Part shown: in pieces, positions 1 to 28,000 of the stretch
Position numbering within the stretch: the stretch's first letter is position 1
How the letters are laid out: each line of letters begins with the position of its first letter
NCBI RefSeq assembly: GCF_010015445.1
Contig: NC_053126.1
Location: 13,863,669 to 13,927,668, forward strand
Source of the DNA: Perca fluviatilis
Taxonomy: Eukaryota > Chordata > Actinopteri > Perciformes > Percidae
Length of the DNA stretch: 64,000 nt
Direction: 5' to 3'
Position numbers and translations under genes: made by a program
The notes under the pieces: generated by a model
Databases searched by the model: none
Seen by the model: the letters and a program-made list of their open reading frames with translations, nothing else
What the model was told of the DNA's origin: nothing

Positions 1-834
1 ATACAAGGAACATTGTGTAGCGTTGTTTTAGCCGTTTGTGCACTTGCAGCAGTCCCCGTGGCTATGACGTTATTCTCCTTGTTTTGTGGAGTCAGTTGAA
101 TGAAAATCAATGGCGGCGGATTTCTGTTCGACAGTATTTGTTGGCAGTACATTTTACTAACGTTAGTCTGAGATGTTTCAGTGATAATAGTATTACTATT
201 AGATTGCGCACGCAGTCCAAATACAATAACATTAAACCATAAACACGCAGACATAAAAAAAAAAAAAAAAGGAAATACGTTCGTCACGTTACGTTAAATC
301 TATTACGTTAATTCTTGCAATACATGTTACGGTCTGTGTTAAACGTTACTAACGTTACTCTCAGCGAGAAGTTTAGCTAGCTAACGTTACACTCTCATTG
401 CCCTAATGTTAGTTTCTTTGGTCTCTCAACGGTACTCCGTTTGTAAGACTTTTTTTTTTTATAGTTTTTGTCGTCCCAATCACATTTCTGGATCATGTTT
501 GTGTTGAAGAAACAGTTCTTGTTTTTGATTAGCTAGTGGACAGAAAATGTATTGCTGATATTTTTTGTTAGCCAACTGAACAATCGTCAATCATTTATCC
601 GCCACAAATCTCATTTATTTTGGTTCCAGTTTCTCAAAGTTTTGGAAATCCCGTTTTGTGTCATAGTAGTTTGAATCAGACAAAATAGCAATTTGAAGAC
701 ATTATTATGGGCTCTGGGGGACTGTAACATGCCATGTTCACTACTTTTCTTGCTGAAAAGGTATAGACTTATGGAAAATAATTGTTAGTTGCAGCCCACA
801 CCATTCACAATATAGCTATTGCCTCTGAATTTAG
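1..834 (+). other. rnps1: rnps1 5' region / upstream intron (unresolved)
   Basis: This stretch ends at the splice acceptor of the first recognised rnps1 coding exon. The 5' untranslated exon(s) should lie here or before the window, but I cannot fix their ends. The first coding exon begins with a lone G before Ala-Pro-Ser-Pro, so an upstream exon ending in AT would complete an ATG. Several AT/GT boundaries exist and none stands out. An A-run lies at about 257-271. No other gene is visible. Confidence 0.5.
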
Positions 835-981
835 GGCACCATCACCCACAAAGCGGAAGGAGGAGGAAAAAACTAAAGACAGAGGCAAAGAAAAGACTAG
901 TACAAAGGAAGGAGACAAGGAGAGAGGACGGGAGAAAGCAAGGAAACGTCGCAGTGCCTCTACTGGCAGCAGCAGCAGCAG
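835..981 (+). CDS. rnps1: rnps1 first recognised coding exon
   Basis: The exon is bounded by an acceptor ending TTTAG and a donor GTTTGT. It encodes APSPTKRKEEEK and the charged region up to the first serines (SASTGSSSS). It starts with the third base of a split codon. Confidence 0.85.
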
Positions 982-2535
982 GTTTGTTTTCTAAGTTGCC
1001 TCTTTATGTGATTTTAGATGTTATTCTTAGTGACAAAATAATGTCCTAAATATGTATATTTTCTTACCTAACACACTTTTCTTTGTTTTGACCACGACCA
1101 GGTCCAGATCTAGCTCTACTTCAAGCAGCAGCTCTGGTTCCAGCTCAGGTTCCTCAAGTGGATCCAGCTCATCCGGCTCCAGCCACTCTGGTTCGTCAAG
1201 CTCTCGTTCCTCCTCCTCTTCCAGCTCCTCAGGCTCCCCCAGCCCCAGCCGTAGACGCCATGACAACCGCCGCCGCTCCCGCTCAGCGTAAGTAACTTAA
1301 TCTAATGCAGCTATACAATATTCATACACTGCGATATCTTGTGTTTTCACTTGTTTGAGTCATGATGAAATGAATCAGTGTTTTGGTTGTGATTTTGCAG
1401 GTCCAAAACACAGAAGAGGGGAGATGATAAGGAGCGAAGGAAAAGAAGCCCGAGCCCCAAACCAACTAAAGTTCACTTAGGGCGGCTGACCAGGAATGTC
1501 ACCAAGGTCAGCTGATAAATTTTTCTGCTTTTTATAGCAGAATAAATGATCATGATATAACATGATTTCAGATTATGACACTACTCAGAAATGTCATGTT
1601 AGGTAGATAAAAAGATAAAAAAAAAACACTTTCATAATCTACTGGAGGAAAATAGAATTGTAGAAAGTAAAGGAGAAAAAGATTTTTCTTTTTATATTGT
1701 GCCTTTATTCTAATTGTTTATTTTCCAGTAAACGGGGTTTTTAAAATTTTCTGTAGTCTTGTTGACAGGAGTCTATATTATGTATTATGAATTCAGAATA
1801 TTTCATACGTCAATAACAATATTCCTCCACAATTAATCAAGGTTTTCTGTTAACATGGTTCTGACAAGCATACTGTATGTCTTTGTTTTTGCACAGGACC
1901 ACATCCAGGAGATCTTTTCCACATATGGAAAAATCAAAATGGTCGAAATGCCAATGGACAGGGTCCACCCACACCTGTCCAGGGGCTATGCTTATGTGGA
2001 GTTTGAGACTCCTGAGGAGGCCCAGAAGGCCCTCAAACACATGGATGGAGGTAGGTCAACGTATTTCCTTCAGTGCCTCTGACTCGCACGATTAGTCTAG
2101 GCATACGTGTTGAATAACTTTCTGCGGTGACTTTGTTATTGATAGGTCAGATTGATGGACAAGAAATCGCTGCATCTGCCGTGCTGACTCAACGAATCCG
2201 CCCTCCACCTCGTAGACCTTCTCCCCCTCGCAGAATGCCCCCACCACCCCCTATGTGGCGTCGCAGTCCACCACGCATGAGGAGAAGGTACATTGAATGA
2301 TTTTCAATCAGCAACTATGTCCATCCATATTTGATTTTCACACTATAATGGTAACATATGTTAATGGACATTCTTCCTGCCTTTCCATGACAAAAGTTTT
2401 TTTTTTTTTCTTCTTTGTTTTCCTTGCAGGTCCCGCTCCCCGAGGAGGCGGTCCCCAGTGCGCCGCCGCTCTCGCTCCAGATCTCCTGGTCGCAGGCGTC
2501 ACCGCTCTCGTTCCAGCTCTAACTCGTCCAGATAG
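835..2535 (+). CDS. rnps1: RNA-binding protein with serine-rich domain 1 (RNPS1), six coding exons
   Basis: RNPS1 is a nuclear splicing coactivator. It is a peripheral exon-junction-complex and ASAP/PSAP component (with SAP18 and acinus or pinin) that links splicing to mRNA surveillance. Exons: 835-981, 1102-1287, 1401-1506, 1897-2050, 2146-2287, 2430-2535; all junctions are GT-AG and in frame. The sum is 841 nt. Adding the AT of an ATG completed across the upstream junction gives 843 nt, or 280 residues plus stop. Order: Lys/Arg/Glu-rich N-terminus, poly-Ser tract (about 45-100), Arg/Ser linker, one RRM (about 136-213; RNP2 VHLGRL, RNP1 RGYAYVEF), then a Pro/Arg/Ser-rich tail ending in SSNSSR. 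The protein matches human RNPS1 nearly throughout the RRM. The alternative is that a further upstream coding exon supplies the longer human N-terminus; none was found here. Confidence 0.95.
1102..1287 (+). CDS. rnps1: rnps1 poly-serine exon
   Basis: Acceptor CGACCAG, donor GTAAGT. It encodes RSRSSSTSSSSSG and following Ser/Gly repeats, ending in SPSRRRHDNRRRSRS. The opposite strand shows an acidic Glu/Leu-rich frame that is only a shadow of the serine codons. Confidence 0.95.
1401..1506 (+). CDS. rnps1: rnps1 exon: Arg/Ser linker and RRM start
   Basis: Acceptor TTTTGCAG, donor GTCAGC. It ends with the first RRM strand (KVHLGRLTRNVTK), which carries RNP2. Confidence 0.95.
1897..2050 (+). CDS. 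rnps1: rnps1 exon: RRM core
   Basis: Acceptor TTGCACAG, donor GTAGGT. It encodes DHIQEIFSTYGKIKMVEM through RGYAYVEF (RNP1) to KHMDG, the central part of the RRM. Confidence 0.96.
2146..2287 (+). CDS. rnps1: rnps1 exon: RRM end and Pro-rich region
   Basis: Acceptor TTGATAG, donor GTACAT. It encodes QIDGQEIAASAVL (last RRM helix and strand) and then a Pro/Arg-rich run with MWRRSPPRMRR. Confidence 0.95.
2430..2535 (+). CDS. rnps1: rnps1 terminal coding exon (RS tail)
   Basis: The acceptor is a long T-run followed by CTTGCAG. It encodes an Arg/Ser tail and stops with TAG at 2533-2535. Confidence 0.95.
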
Positions 2536-2874
2536 ACAAGTTTTCTGCCTTCTGATACCAAGTGATCTCTTAGATTCTCTGACACCAGACCAGCTGGAGT
2601 TCCTGCTTTCCCAGACCTCATTGACTCACCAGAAATAAAATAATTTGCATTGTAGCCAATACAAACATCTGCCTGCGTGTAGAAAGCGGAAATGTGTTTT
2701 TTTTTTTTTTTTTTTTTTTGTGCAAATGTGAGTTTTTCATATTTTGTGTTAGGTTGATCCTGAAAAGCTGTTTCAAGCTGAGTTTGGGCTTCAGTGAGAT
2801 CGATAAATATTTCTTTTAAAGTGCGATTTCTTTTTACCATGTACTGAATTTTTAGACATTTTTTTGAAAATAAA
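2536..2874 (+). promoter_or_regulatory. rnps1: rnps1 3'UTR with two polyadenylation signals
   Basis: An AATAAA lies at 2634-2639, about 100 nt after the stop, and a second at 2869-2874. A 21-nt T-run (about 2699-2719) separates them. Short and long 3'UTR forms are therefore possible. Confidence 0.6.
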
Positions 2875-4152
2875 AATGCTGAAACACGTACAGTATGAGT
2901 TCAGTGTGTAGTCGGGTCAAGATTCTGAAAGGCCCCTAATCCATTTTAGAAGGGGAGGTAGAAAGCTGTAATTACTGTAGACACATGTAGGCTTTAAACA
3001 CTCAGGTGGTGTTTATAATAACAGGAACACAATCTAGATACAATGCAATTCATACGCCCCTTAAAAAGTACATTTATGTAGCTTACAATGTTAAGTTAAC
3101 TATGGTTATGTACCTGTTATGTCGACCTCTGAGCTCAGTGTCAGCCATTCAGTTTTGGAATGTTGTGTAAAGGAGATTACATTTTACACACAAGGGATTT
3201 TAATGGTGATTTTTGGCTTATAAGACTTCAAAAAAAAAAAAGGACTTTAGGCCTGTACCAATTACACGTTTGGCATGTCCCTCAATCTTTTGTGAGTTTT
3301 GTTGCATTTACTATTTTAATTGGCTCATGGCGTCAGATAACCTTACGTAAATCCCAACATAGCTCCGCCCACCTTCAACCCGAGCTCAGGTCTAATCAAC
3401 CGCGAGTGAAAACACCTGCGTGTGAAACTTTTCTAGATCAAATTTGAACGTTCGAGATAAAAATGAAAGGAATTTAGTAATTATGTACACCGCAATTATC
3501 TACCTGGCACCAGACCATAAGAGACTAAAAAAAAAAAAAGATAACGAGTTTGGTCGGTGACAAATTACGGCCTTTAGATTTATGCCTTCGGTGTTTCTAA
3601 AAGTTCATACCTCTAGCGTGATATTTATATATTAAGTAGGCCTATATTTTGCTGTAGAGGGATGCTTCTGTTTTATCTAGCTTCTATCAAATATCTTTTT
3701 AGAGTAACCGTTCCCCCCCACTAAATTCATATTCACCAACCGCTTCTGTTCAGGTCGTTAAAGTATCTGCGAAGTTATAAGACTAAACTTTTCCACGCGC
3801 TGAGTTATTGAAGGAGGGGTAAATGTCATCGCTGGGAGTGTCGCGAGCGCGTCTCATAAACCTCACAATGACCGCTGGAGGTCTCACTCCAGAGAAAGAC
3901 GAGACTTGCATGCATTTATTGTTGCATCTATATGGGTTTACAACATCTGATCTGCACTAGACTGACAATGCTCCGCTATTCAGCCACCCTCCGCTAAAAA
4001 AAAAATGACAGCCTTCTCCCGAGTTGTTTAGGCGCGTTAACTTTGAACAAATTCGGTCCAGCACGTCCCGGCGGTGATCTTACTTTCGATGCATGAGAGT
4101 TTGAGGTTTTCAGCCGCTGAGCAGACAGCATCTGGGCTGAATCATTTGCAGT
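2875..4152. other. intergenic rnps1-adap1; adap1 promoter and 5'UTR likely at its 3' end
   Basis: No coding signal was seen. The last 400 bases (about 3740-4150) are more GC- and CpG-rich than the rest (for example TCGCGAGCGCG near 3841), which fits an adap1 promoter or 5'UTR. No clear TATA box was assigned. Confidence 0.4.
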
Positions 4153-19729
<15,577 letters not shown>

Positions 19730-20998
19730 CTGACTTAGTGTTTGAAGACCTGTTGGTGCACAGAGTGGAGCTGGAAGAAGAGAAGAACCTCAGATATGTA
19801 CTTGATATCTCATAATGGTTAGTCTTTATAAAGACTTAAGGGTGACAGAGAAAAAGACCTAAAGGTGAGACATCCCACCGTGACTCCTTTAGTCTACCTG
19901 CCATCCTGCTCAACATTATGTGCCAGACCCAATTCTTATGTAGTCCGAATCACTCCTAAGCTCATGAATGTTCGCCTAACTCACTCGTCTGTTATGTGAT
20001 ATGACTTGCATACTTAAAAGAGGTCAGTCATCCTGACCTGAAAGTGCAGAGGTTATGTTTGTAGGAATCCGATATTAGAAGGTGTTTTCTCCATTGTCAG
20101 TGAAATAGGAGTATGAATGCTTACATTTTCCAGATGTTTCAACAAAGCGTACCAACTAAGCCCTTCAGGTAAGTTATATGCATACTAAAACATTATCGGG
20201 CACAGGCCTTTAATGTCAGCAGGAAGGAATAATATACATGGTCTGTGGATACTCACATTTATTTCCATTAATAAGTACAATGGTATTTAATTCTCACTGT
20301 ATTTATTTTTTTAACTGTCTAATTTGCTGTTATATTGCCAAGCACTGCAGTTATAATTTTTTTAATAATTATTTTTGCTTTGTTTGTACAAATTCAAGCA
20401 GCTGAATGTAAACCGCTTTGTGTACTGTTTATTATCACATTTAAGAATTTGCTTGTATTACTTTGTTCCTCCTTTTTGTAAAACTGTATAACAATTGTGA
20501 TCCAATTTAGCATTTACTTTCCTTATTAATCCAGAAGAGGGAGACAGAGGAAAGGTTTTAAACTTACTATTACTCATGCACTGAACTCAATGTGGAGTTG
20601 GATAGGAGAATCTGTGTAAGTGAAACTGAAATGCTGTCTATTAAAAGGGTAAAAGCCACATTACCTTCTATTTTTATTGTAGTTTATTTTCAATTACAAG
20701 AAAGAAGTTGCACATTAAAAATTAGTAAAACCAAAAATCAATACATTACTCTGAACATGAACTCAAAAATGTACAGTACCGTTTCTATGACTAAGATGAA
20801 ATCTAATCTAATCTAATCTAAGCAAGTCATATAAAAAGAGACCCATGCTTCTTTTATGAAGAACAGGTTTGAGAAGAAATGGCACTATATACCCCATTTA
20901 TATATTTGTGAATGGAAAATAAAAGCAGGAAATATAGAAGCCCACTAAGGTTTGCACATCTGACTACAAATAAAACATTCAAAATCAAAAGAAATAAA
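19730..20998 (+). promoter_or_regulatory. adap1: adap1 3'UTR (probable) with candidate polyA signals
   Basis: A/T-rich sequence follows the stop. AATAAA hexamers lie at 20918-20923, 20969-20974 and 20993-20998. The true cleavage site cannot be chosen from sequence alone. A short ATCTA tandem run sits at about 20801-20820. Confidence 0.45.
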
Positions 20999-21610
20999 CA
21001 CATCTGTGTGTCGTATCCAATACTTTAGGTAACATTTTCAACATACTATGGGTCTTTATTCCCCAAACATCCTCCTAAAACCCCACCCATACTCTTATTT
21101 ACCATCTAAAGTGCTATTCTCATCTTTTTCTTACATGCAGAAAAAAGTTATTAACATCATGTTTGTCAAATCGTGTTTTAAATAATTTAAAAACAAAATT
21201 ATATATAATCAAGAAGAGAGGTTGCATTAGAGCTCTCAAAGACTCAACATTGATTCTTCTAATATTGAAAAAATTCCCAAAATGTACATTCAACCAAAAC
21301 GTCGACTGTCACTGACATTTTAAATGGAGAAATAAATAGCTTTACATGTATCTTGCAAAAATATCTACATAATACATACATTCTGTTATGATTAAATCCC
21401 TTTAACAATAAAATATCCAAACAAGGTAATGCAAAGGTAGATATCCGATTCAATGCTAGGGTTAAAATATCATGCAACTAAAGTTATGGAAGAAAATGTC
21501 CATTAATAGATTTATAACTGAGGTGTGCAGCTTCTAACTTTGTCTTTTGCAAACCACCTACATTCACAGCTGCAGGAGGAGGTGGGTGAGGAAAAGCAGG
21601 ACAAACAAAG

Positions 21611-21755
21611 TAGAGTAGGGCAGTGAGATGAGTGCAGGACAACAGACAGGGAGGTTTGAGAGTGGAGAAACAGAAGGGCAAAAAGATGTATACCTCACTG
21701 GAGCTGACTCATCTGTGATTGGGCCAGATATGAACACCTACAGTACGAAATGAAT
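21611..21755 (-). repeat. segment shared with adap1 intron 2 (inverted copy)
   Basis: Reverse complement of 9335-9478 with only a few mismatches. It lies within the probable rab26 3'UTR. Confidence 0.88.
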
Positions 21756-21761
21756 GTGACT

Positions 21762-21929
<168 letters not shown>

Positions 21930-21935
21930 CAGGCT

Positions 21936-22035
21936 TTAAGTTCTGCAGCAGCCTGTGCTTTTCATCTCCTTGTTTACATACTCCTGGAGCTTAAACTTCT
22001 CACTGGGATCCTTCATAGACCGGTGCTTCAGCTCC
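21936..22035 (-). CDS. rab26: rab26 terminal exon, hypervariable tail and CC motif
   Basis: Encodes [20 protein letters not shown], then [12 protein letters not shown] and TAA (21936-21938 on the plus strand). The paired cysteines are the prenylation site. Confidence 0.95.
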
Positions 22036-25000
22036 CTGACACAAAGGGAGAAGAAAAGATAAGGTTAAACAAAACGGAGCCCCCATAACCACTACAAATT
22101 ATCAGTATATACCTTAAGTTGCTCCAAAAACAAATTTAGGAACCTGTATTTTAAGTATTTGCATATTCATAGATTCTGGATTTTTCAATGAGGGATAAAA
22201 CCTAGATGTGGAAAAACAGACAAATTATTATTCCTAGCTGAGTATTTTTATGTCTGGAGGGGAAAAGCGAGCAAGTTCACCTTGAGTTAGGTTTTTTTTT
22301 TAACATCTAACACATTTCATGGTAAAGTGCTGTTATTTTTTGTATGTTCATGGTTTAGTATGCCTGTATTTATTAGATTAGAACAAAACAACTCCACAAC
22401 ACTTGCAGAGAGATACTCACTTAGCCACAGCGGTGAAAGCCAGCTCTACGTTGAGACCTGACCTGGCGCTGGTCTCCATGAAGGGAACTCCGAACTCCTG
22501 CAGAGTCAAAGCAATGACAGTTATCGGAGATCTTCACTATTTTACGCCCAGAAGACTCAAACATATGTATGATAATTTAACAAACTGCTGCCTCTTTGAT
22601 ATGCTCAAATTGTTTTAAATGAAAGCTGTTGGGTTAAGATGATACACAAGTTTTCAGCAGAACTTCACAGCACAACAGTGAACTAGTTTACTTTGGATAA
22701 ATCCAGCACAGTTGTGATACATTGGTCTCCCAGCTTTTCCTCTGCAGAGGAATTTGTCTGAGCCCACAGTGATAATAACTGATGCGCTTTTTCCCTCCCA
22801 GACTGAGCCTTAAGTTACTTAGTGGCACTTTATTGCTCCCACTTCTGGGCTGAATCGCTTGGCTAACTGCTATTTATTTTCTTTGCCGCGCTGTGAAGCA
22901 ACAGTCAGGGAGATTGATAAAAGGAAACATTTGCTCCTGGTTTCAGTGCTTTGCGGTTGTATTTGTAGCCACCAGGACTATGAAACTGAATATGAATGAA
23001 TGTTCTGCAGAACGTCATTCGACTTTTGTAGCTGACGACACAGAAGGCAGGAATCTATACAATACATATTCTTTATCAAATGATAATTATCTAGAGGAGG
23101 GCAACACCTCTGATGTGTCTGGCCTTTCTCCGTCTTATCAATCTTTTTGGTTTGCAGGTGCTACATTTTCCTTACAAAACAGAAAGAAATCTCTAGATAA
23201 TCACACCTTTCTGTAATATTCCTAATAGTTTGATCTGCCGTAGAAATTCAATCAGCAATACAAATATTTTTTGGAAAATGACACAAAATGAGAAATCAGT
23301 GCAATTTTGTTAGAATTAAAAGATGTCTTAAAACCTTTTTGGTTATGTAGGGCGTGGCTTCTCAGCTGTGGCATCTGGACAGTAAATTGTAAATGTAAAT
23401 AATTACCTTTGCAAGCCTCTCGCCATCTTCTCTCTTCACCACCCTCTCATGAGTGGCATCAGCCTGGTGAGACAAGAAAAACAAGGTCACACACGCCAGC
23501 ACCGTGCAACAGCATCAGTGCTAATACAACCACAACATCCACCCACTCACTGTTCAGATCTGCTCGCTATTTGTCCACAGTTTACATATAAGCCTTTCCT
23601 GGTGTTCAGGTCTGATGGCAGCTAATGAGTCAAGATTGACTCTCAGGATGCTAATTAAGCGCTGATATGGAGTGGGGGGGGGGGACTGAAACAAGGCAGA
23701 GACATCTGTTCTCTTTTCAGAGGGAGGGATGTGAATGGCAGTTATAGAACAAAATGTGTAAAACTGATATTTGCAAATTATCAGGTTGAGATATTGTCAG
23801 GTGTCTGTGTTTTTGAAAAGATCAAGAATATTTTACTTTTAGAAATATTATCAGGCAAATAGTCACCACGATCGACTGACTGAGCTTTTTTGGTACAGAT
23901 ACCAAAACAATATTTTTCGATCATAATCGAATGACCGTTTGATTCTCAATACTTTGACTTTCCTTACCCTGTCTGTGGCACTCAGCTCCAAGCCCATTGG
24001 TTCCTACTGAAGACTGAAGACGTAAATCTGTAATAATATCTCACAAATAGATACTTTCAATTTAAAAAAAGGCTAAATAATTTTCTTCAACAGCTTGGCA
24101 CTGTAGTTTTTAGCAAACGTTACTTAAACAGGAGTAAATTGTGTATTTGTTGGGGACTATTTTAAGCCGTGGATTAATACACATTTGGTGCTTATGGGCA
24201 TATTTATCGGAGCAGTACGGTGTGTGTGTGGCATTACCTCACAAATAAACTACAGTGCCTATGTTCACCCTAATGAAGGAACCTGTCACGCAGTGTTTTT
24301 ATTAGATTTAGGACAACAATGGACTGTACAGCACAAAGGAATTAGCTATATCAGACTTTGGATATACAGACAAAAGGCTACTTGTTAGTAGGATCAATCC
24401 ATTGTTAAAAAATATAGAATACTGTATTGCCTGACATATCCCATATATGCATCACTGGTTAATTTTATCCGAATTTAAAGCCGCCATATGAGAACTTTGC
24501 CTAAATAAAAATTTGTGGAATTATTATTCAAGTCAGGAATTATCTTATCAAAGAATAAGTAAACTAAGAATTAGACTTACAATTACAGTAAATGACAATA
24601 TTTTTTGATACTCTTTGCTAGAAACAAAGAAAGTTGATACCAACAAAATTGTATACTATTGAAGATTGATACACAGCCCTAGTGTGCATGTATCAGGAAT
24701 ATTTTTTTTTCTTTCACACAATGCCTTGCCTTGTTTCCAAGCAGCATGAGCACCACATCCTGTTGGGCGTACTCATGGATCTCAGTCAACCATGCCTGGT
24801 AACAATACAGGACAAAGAGACAAGAGATAGAGAAGACAGAGTAGCTGTTAGACAAGCAAAATGGAACAACCTGTGATGGAGAAAACAAAGAAGAAATATG
24901 TAGTACACATAAAAAGGGCTTTGGGAAGAGAAAGCCTGAGCACTAAATGTAATAAGGTGAATAAAGAGGAAGAGGAAAGTGAGAGCGATCACGGCATTTA

Positions 25001-28000
25001 GAAGACCGCTAAATGGGTAAAGGAAGTAAAAAAAAGTGCACAGACAGAAGAACTGAGGCAAGGACAAAGATATAAAAGGGATAAAAGCAAGAAAGAGTAT
25101 GTGAGAAAGAGAAATACTGTGTGAGAGAGAGTTACTTTAACCAACTCTCATAAGTTTAATCAACACTGTCTGCTCCATCCTGCCTTAACTGCAGTGTGTA
25201 CACAGGGGAAGGATACAGCTTTACAGGGGAACAAACATCACCTCTGACTGTATGAGCTCCGACAGCACCTGCACTATCCATTCAGTTAGTTGAGCATTCA
25301 GTCAGCTCAGAAAGACCCCTGCAAAACCCTCCTGATTAAATAATATCCCTCATTTCAGCACAAAGCACAAATGGATTTCTGACTGGCTGATGAGCAATCC
25401 ACCTTCCCTTTAGTAGTCCTACTCCAGAGCTGTCGCCCCTCCGACAGCTCTTCTGTAATTAATTCCAATGATGAATTTTTGTTTCTAAAGGGATTTCACT
25501 GGGGTCACCTCCAGCCAAAGGTCAAATAACAGGAGATGAGATAGGCCATGTTTTGACACTGCGGCCTGTGAATATCAGAGTGGTTAAGAAAGACCATGCA
25601 TGTGTCAACTGGAATCTTTATTATGAACAATAATGAATCAAAACATATACAAAATGTAAGAATATGAACTTTTATTTATTTTTATTACTTTTATAGTATC
25701 ATTTATCACAAAGCGATATAGAACTAATCCACGGCATCTTTAAAACCTTCACCCAGCCTAGTCTTCAGCTGTAGTCAAACCATCCCACACCCAAACTCTG
25801 GAGCTCCGAGGCGTCACCCACACTGTAAACCCAGATTTAGTTGTAGTTAAACTTTTTAGTGGTTACTACTTGTATTTTGTATTTATTAAATGACGCACGA
25901 TCATTTACAGGCTAACAAGATTAGCATTGCTCACACAAACAGATGATTATAAATAAAAAATCTGCATTTCAGTCAGCTACCAATCCATCATACAGCAAAC
26001 TGCAGTGAGTCACTCACTTTCACCAAGGCTGTTAAAAGGCGTTTTGCTTATAAGGGACGAGACTACATTTTATTCAAAATTTTAGTTTAGCTAAACAGTG
26101 TTTAAAAGGAAAAACAAACAATAAAAATACAGATAGAAGAAGGAAAACACAAATATAGACTTGATAGTTTTGCTCCTTCATTCTGGCCTTTAATTTGGGT
26201 GATACCAACTGAAATCTGGTTAACTTTTTACTAATACTAGGCTAATTCTACAAATAATAGACTGGACATAAATGATTACAGTAGCTACAGTTCAATAGGA
26301 GCTATTATCATAGTATTCTGAATACACTGTTTACCTCTACACGTCTTTTGTGCTTTGACCAATCCTCCAGTTTATTGTGTTTCCTTGAAATCAATGCTGA
26401 ATCACGTTTGCGATTTGATGAGGTCAGAGAGGGTGGGAGAGGGACATACAAAACATTTAGAAAAAGGTCCGACTCAGCCCTTTGCTATTCTGAAATAGCT
26501 GGGAAAATGATTGTGTTGGGTTGATTGGTTTTGCATCCCCAGTTCTCTTCAACATAGTGCTGAAGGGCCAAATGTTACTAAGGAATATTTTGCATGTGTA
26601 CAATTATCTGCTTCATGCATAGTTCAACATTTCATTCATTCTCATTATTCACATGTTGCTCAGCTAGGTCAACTTGCTGTTTTTGCTTCTTTTTGAAAAT
26701 GGCTCATCTTTAAATTCTGTGCACTCTTTAAAATAGTAATGTTTATCAATCAAAATAACAAATTGCCGTGTATGTCTGGCCTTTGTAATAGGTTATTGTT
26801 CATCTATCTCCCACCTTTGCAAACTTTCATTTGACAGCATTCCTCTGACTGATTCTCTCTGCAATTATTGTTGATGAACCATAACTTGTAATTAGATCAT
26901 TCAGCTGTTTTGAGTGCACCACCCCTATTTCACAGATACAATAATTGATTCCAGATGAAGCAATTTTTCACCTCCATCCTGGAGAATTAAAGTCTCCTAT
27001 TATCTTTTCATCGCAGGAGAAGAATGGCATGTGTAATGACTCGACAGCACAAATGGATCAATGCAGTAAAGTGATTTAGGCACGATTATTTGAATGAGAG
27101 AGAGGATATGTTAGTACATTTATACTGTTTGTTAATTGTCAGTGCTCCTGGAGTCTCCACCAGCACACTCCTCCACAAAATGAATGTAAATGGAAACAAA
27201 AAACTATCCCAGTTTATTTAAAAAAAGAAAAGAAAAAAAAAAGCAGGTTGAGGAATACACTGGGAGAAAAACAGGCTTCCTGAGGTAACGCACATCTACT
27301 TGTGTGAAAGAGACCAGACTCCAGTTTTAAGGAAGTGATAATTGACGAGTAAACAGACTCACAGAAATAAAGATACCATGATGAACAGCCCACTATTGAG
27401 AGTCATTACATCTCTGTGAAAGGCTGAACAAACAGTGACATCCTGTTGTCAGGTTCACATCCGTACAATGCAAACAGGCTTAAAACATGAGGCTCTGGAG
27501 TGTAGATTCTCTTATATCTGGAGCGGCCTTTATTTCTCGCATCAGTCACTCACTTCACATTGACACTTGTAGATTAGATTCACACAAAGTAATGTGGCTT
27601 AAAGTCTGTTTGGCATCTGCAGACTGTAGACACTGAAAGCATTCTCTCTCACAGCAACTTGCAGCATTTGGCTGCTTTACTTTTAAAGTTTCTTATGTAA
27701 ATTAAGTAATCTGAACAAATGATGATAGCTAGCTTGCTTGCTAACAAAATGCAACATAAAAGAAACACTGCTGTTTCTTGTCATTGTTTTAGTTACAAAT
27801 GTTCTACTGGAAGTCTTAGTACGGTATTGTGTCCATCTTGACACTATATGGCGTTTTTCCATTACATGGTACCTGCTCGACTCGCTTCGACTCTACTTGC
27901 CTTTTTTGGTTTTCCATTATGAAAAAAAATTCCCTGGTACCTGCTAACAGGTACTTTCTTTAGTATCACCTCCGTCAAGGTTCCAAGCGAGTTGAGTCGA

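Noticed and set aside
782..994. Open frame running from upstream into the first rnps1 exon
   Set aside because: The part before 835 is intron: a TTTAG acceptor lies just before the conserved APSPTKRK, and the upstream residues match nothing in RNPS1.
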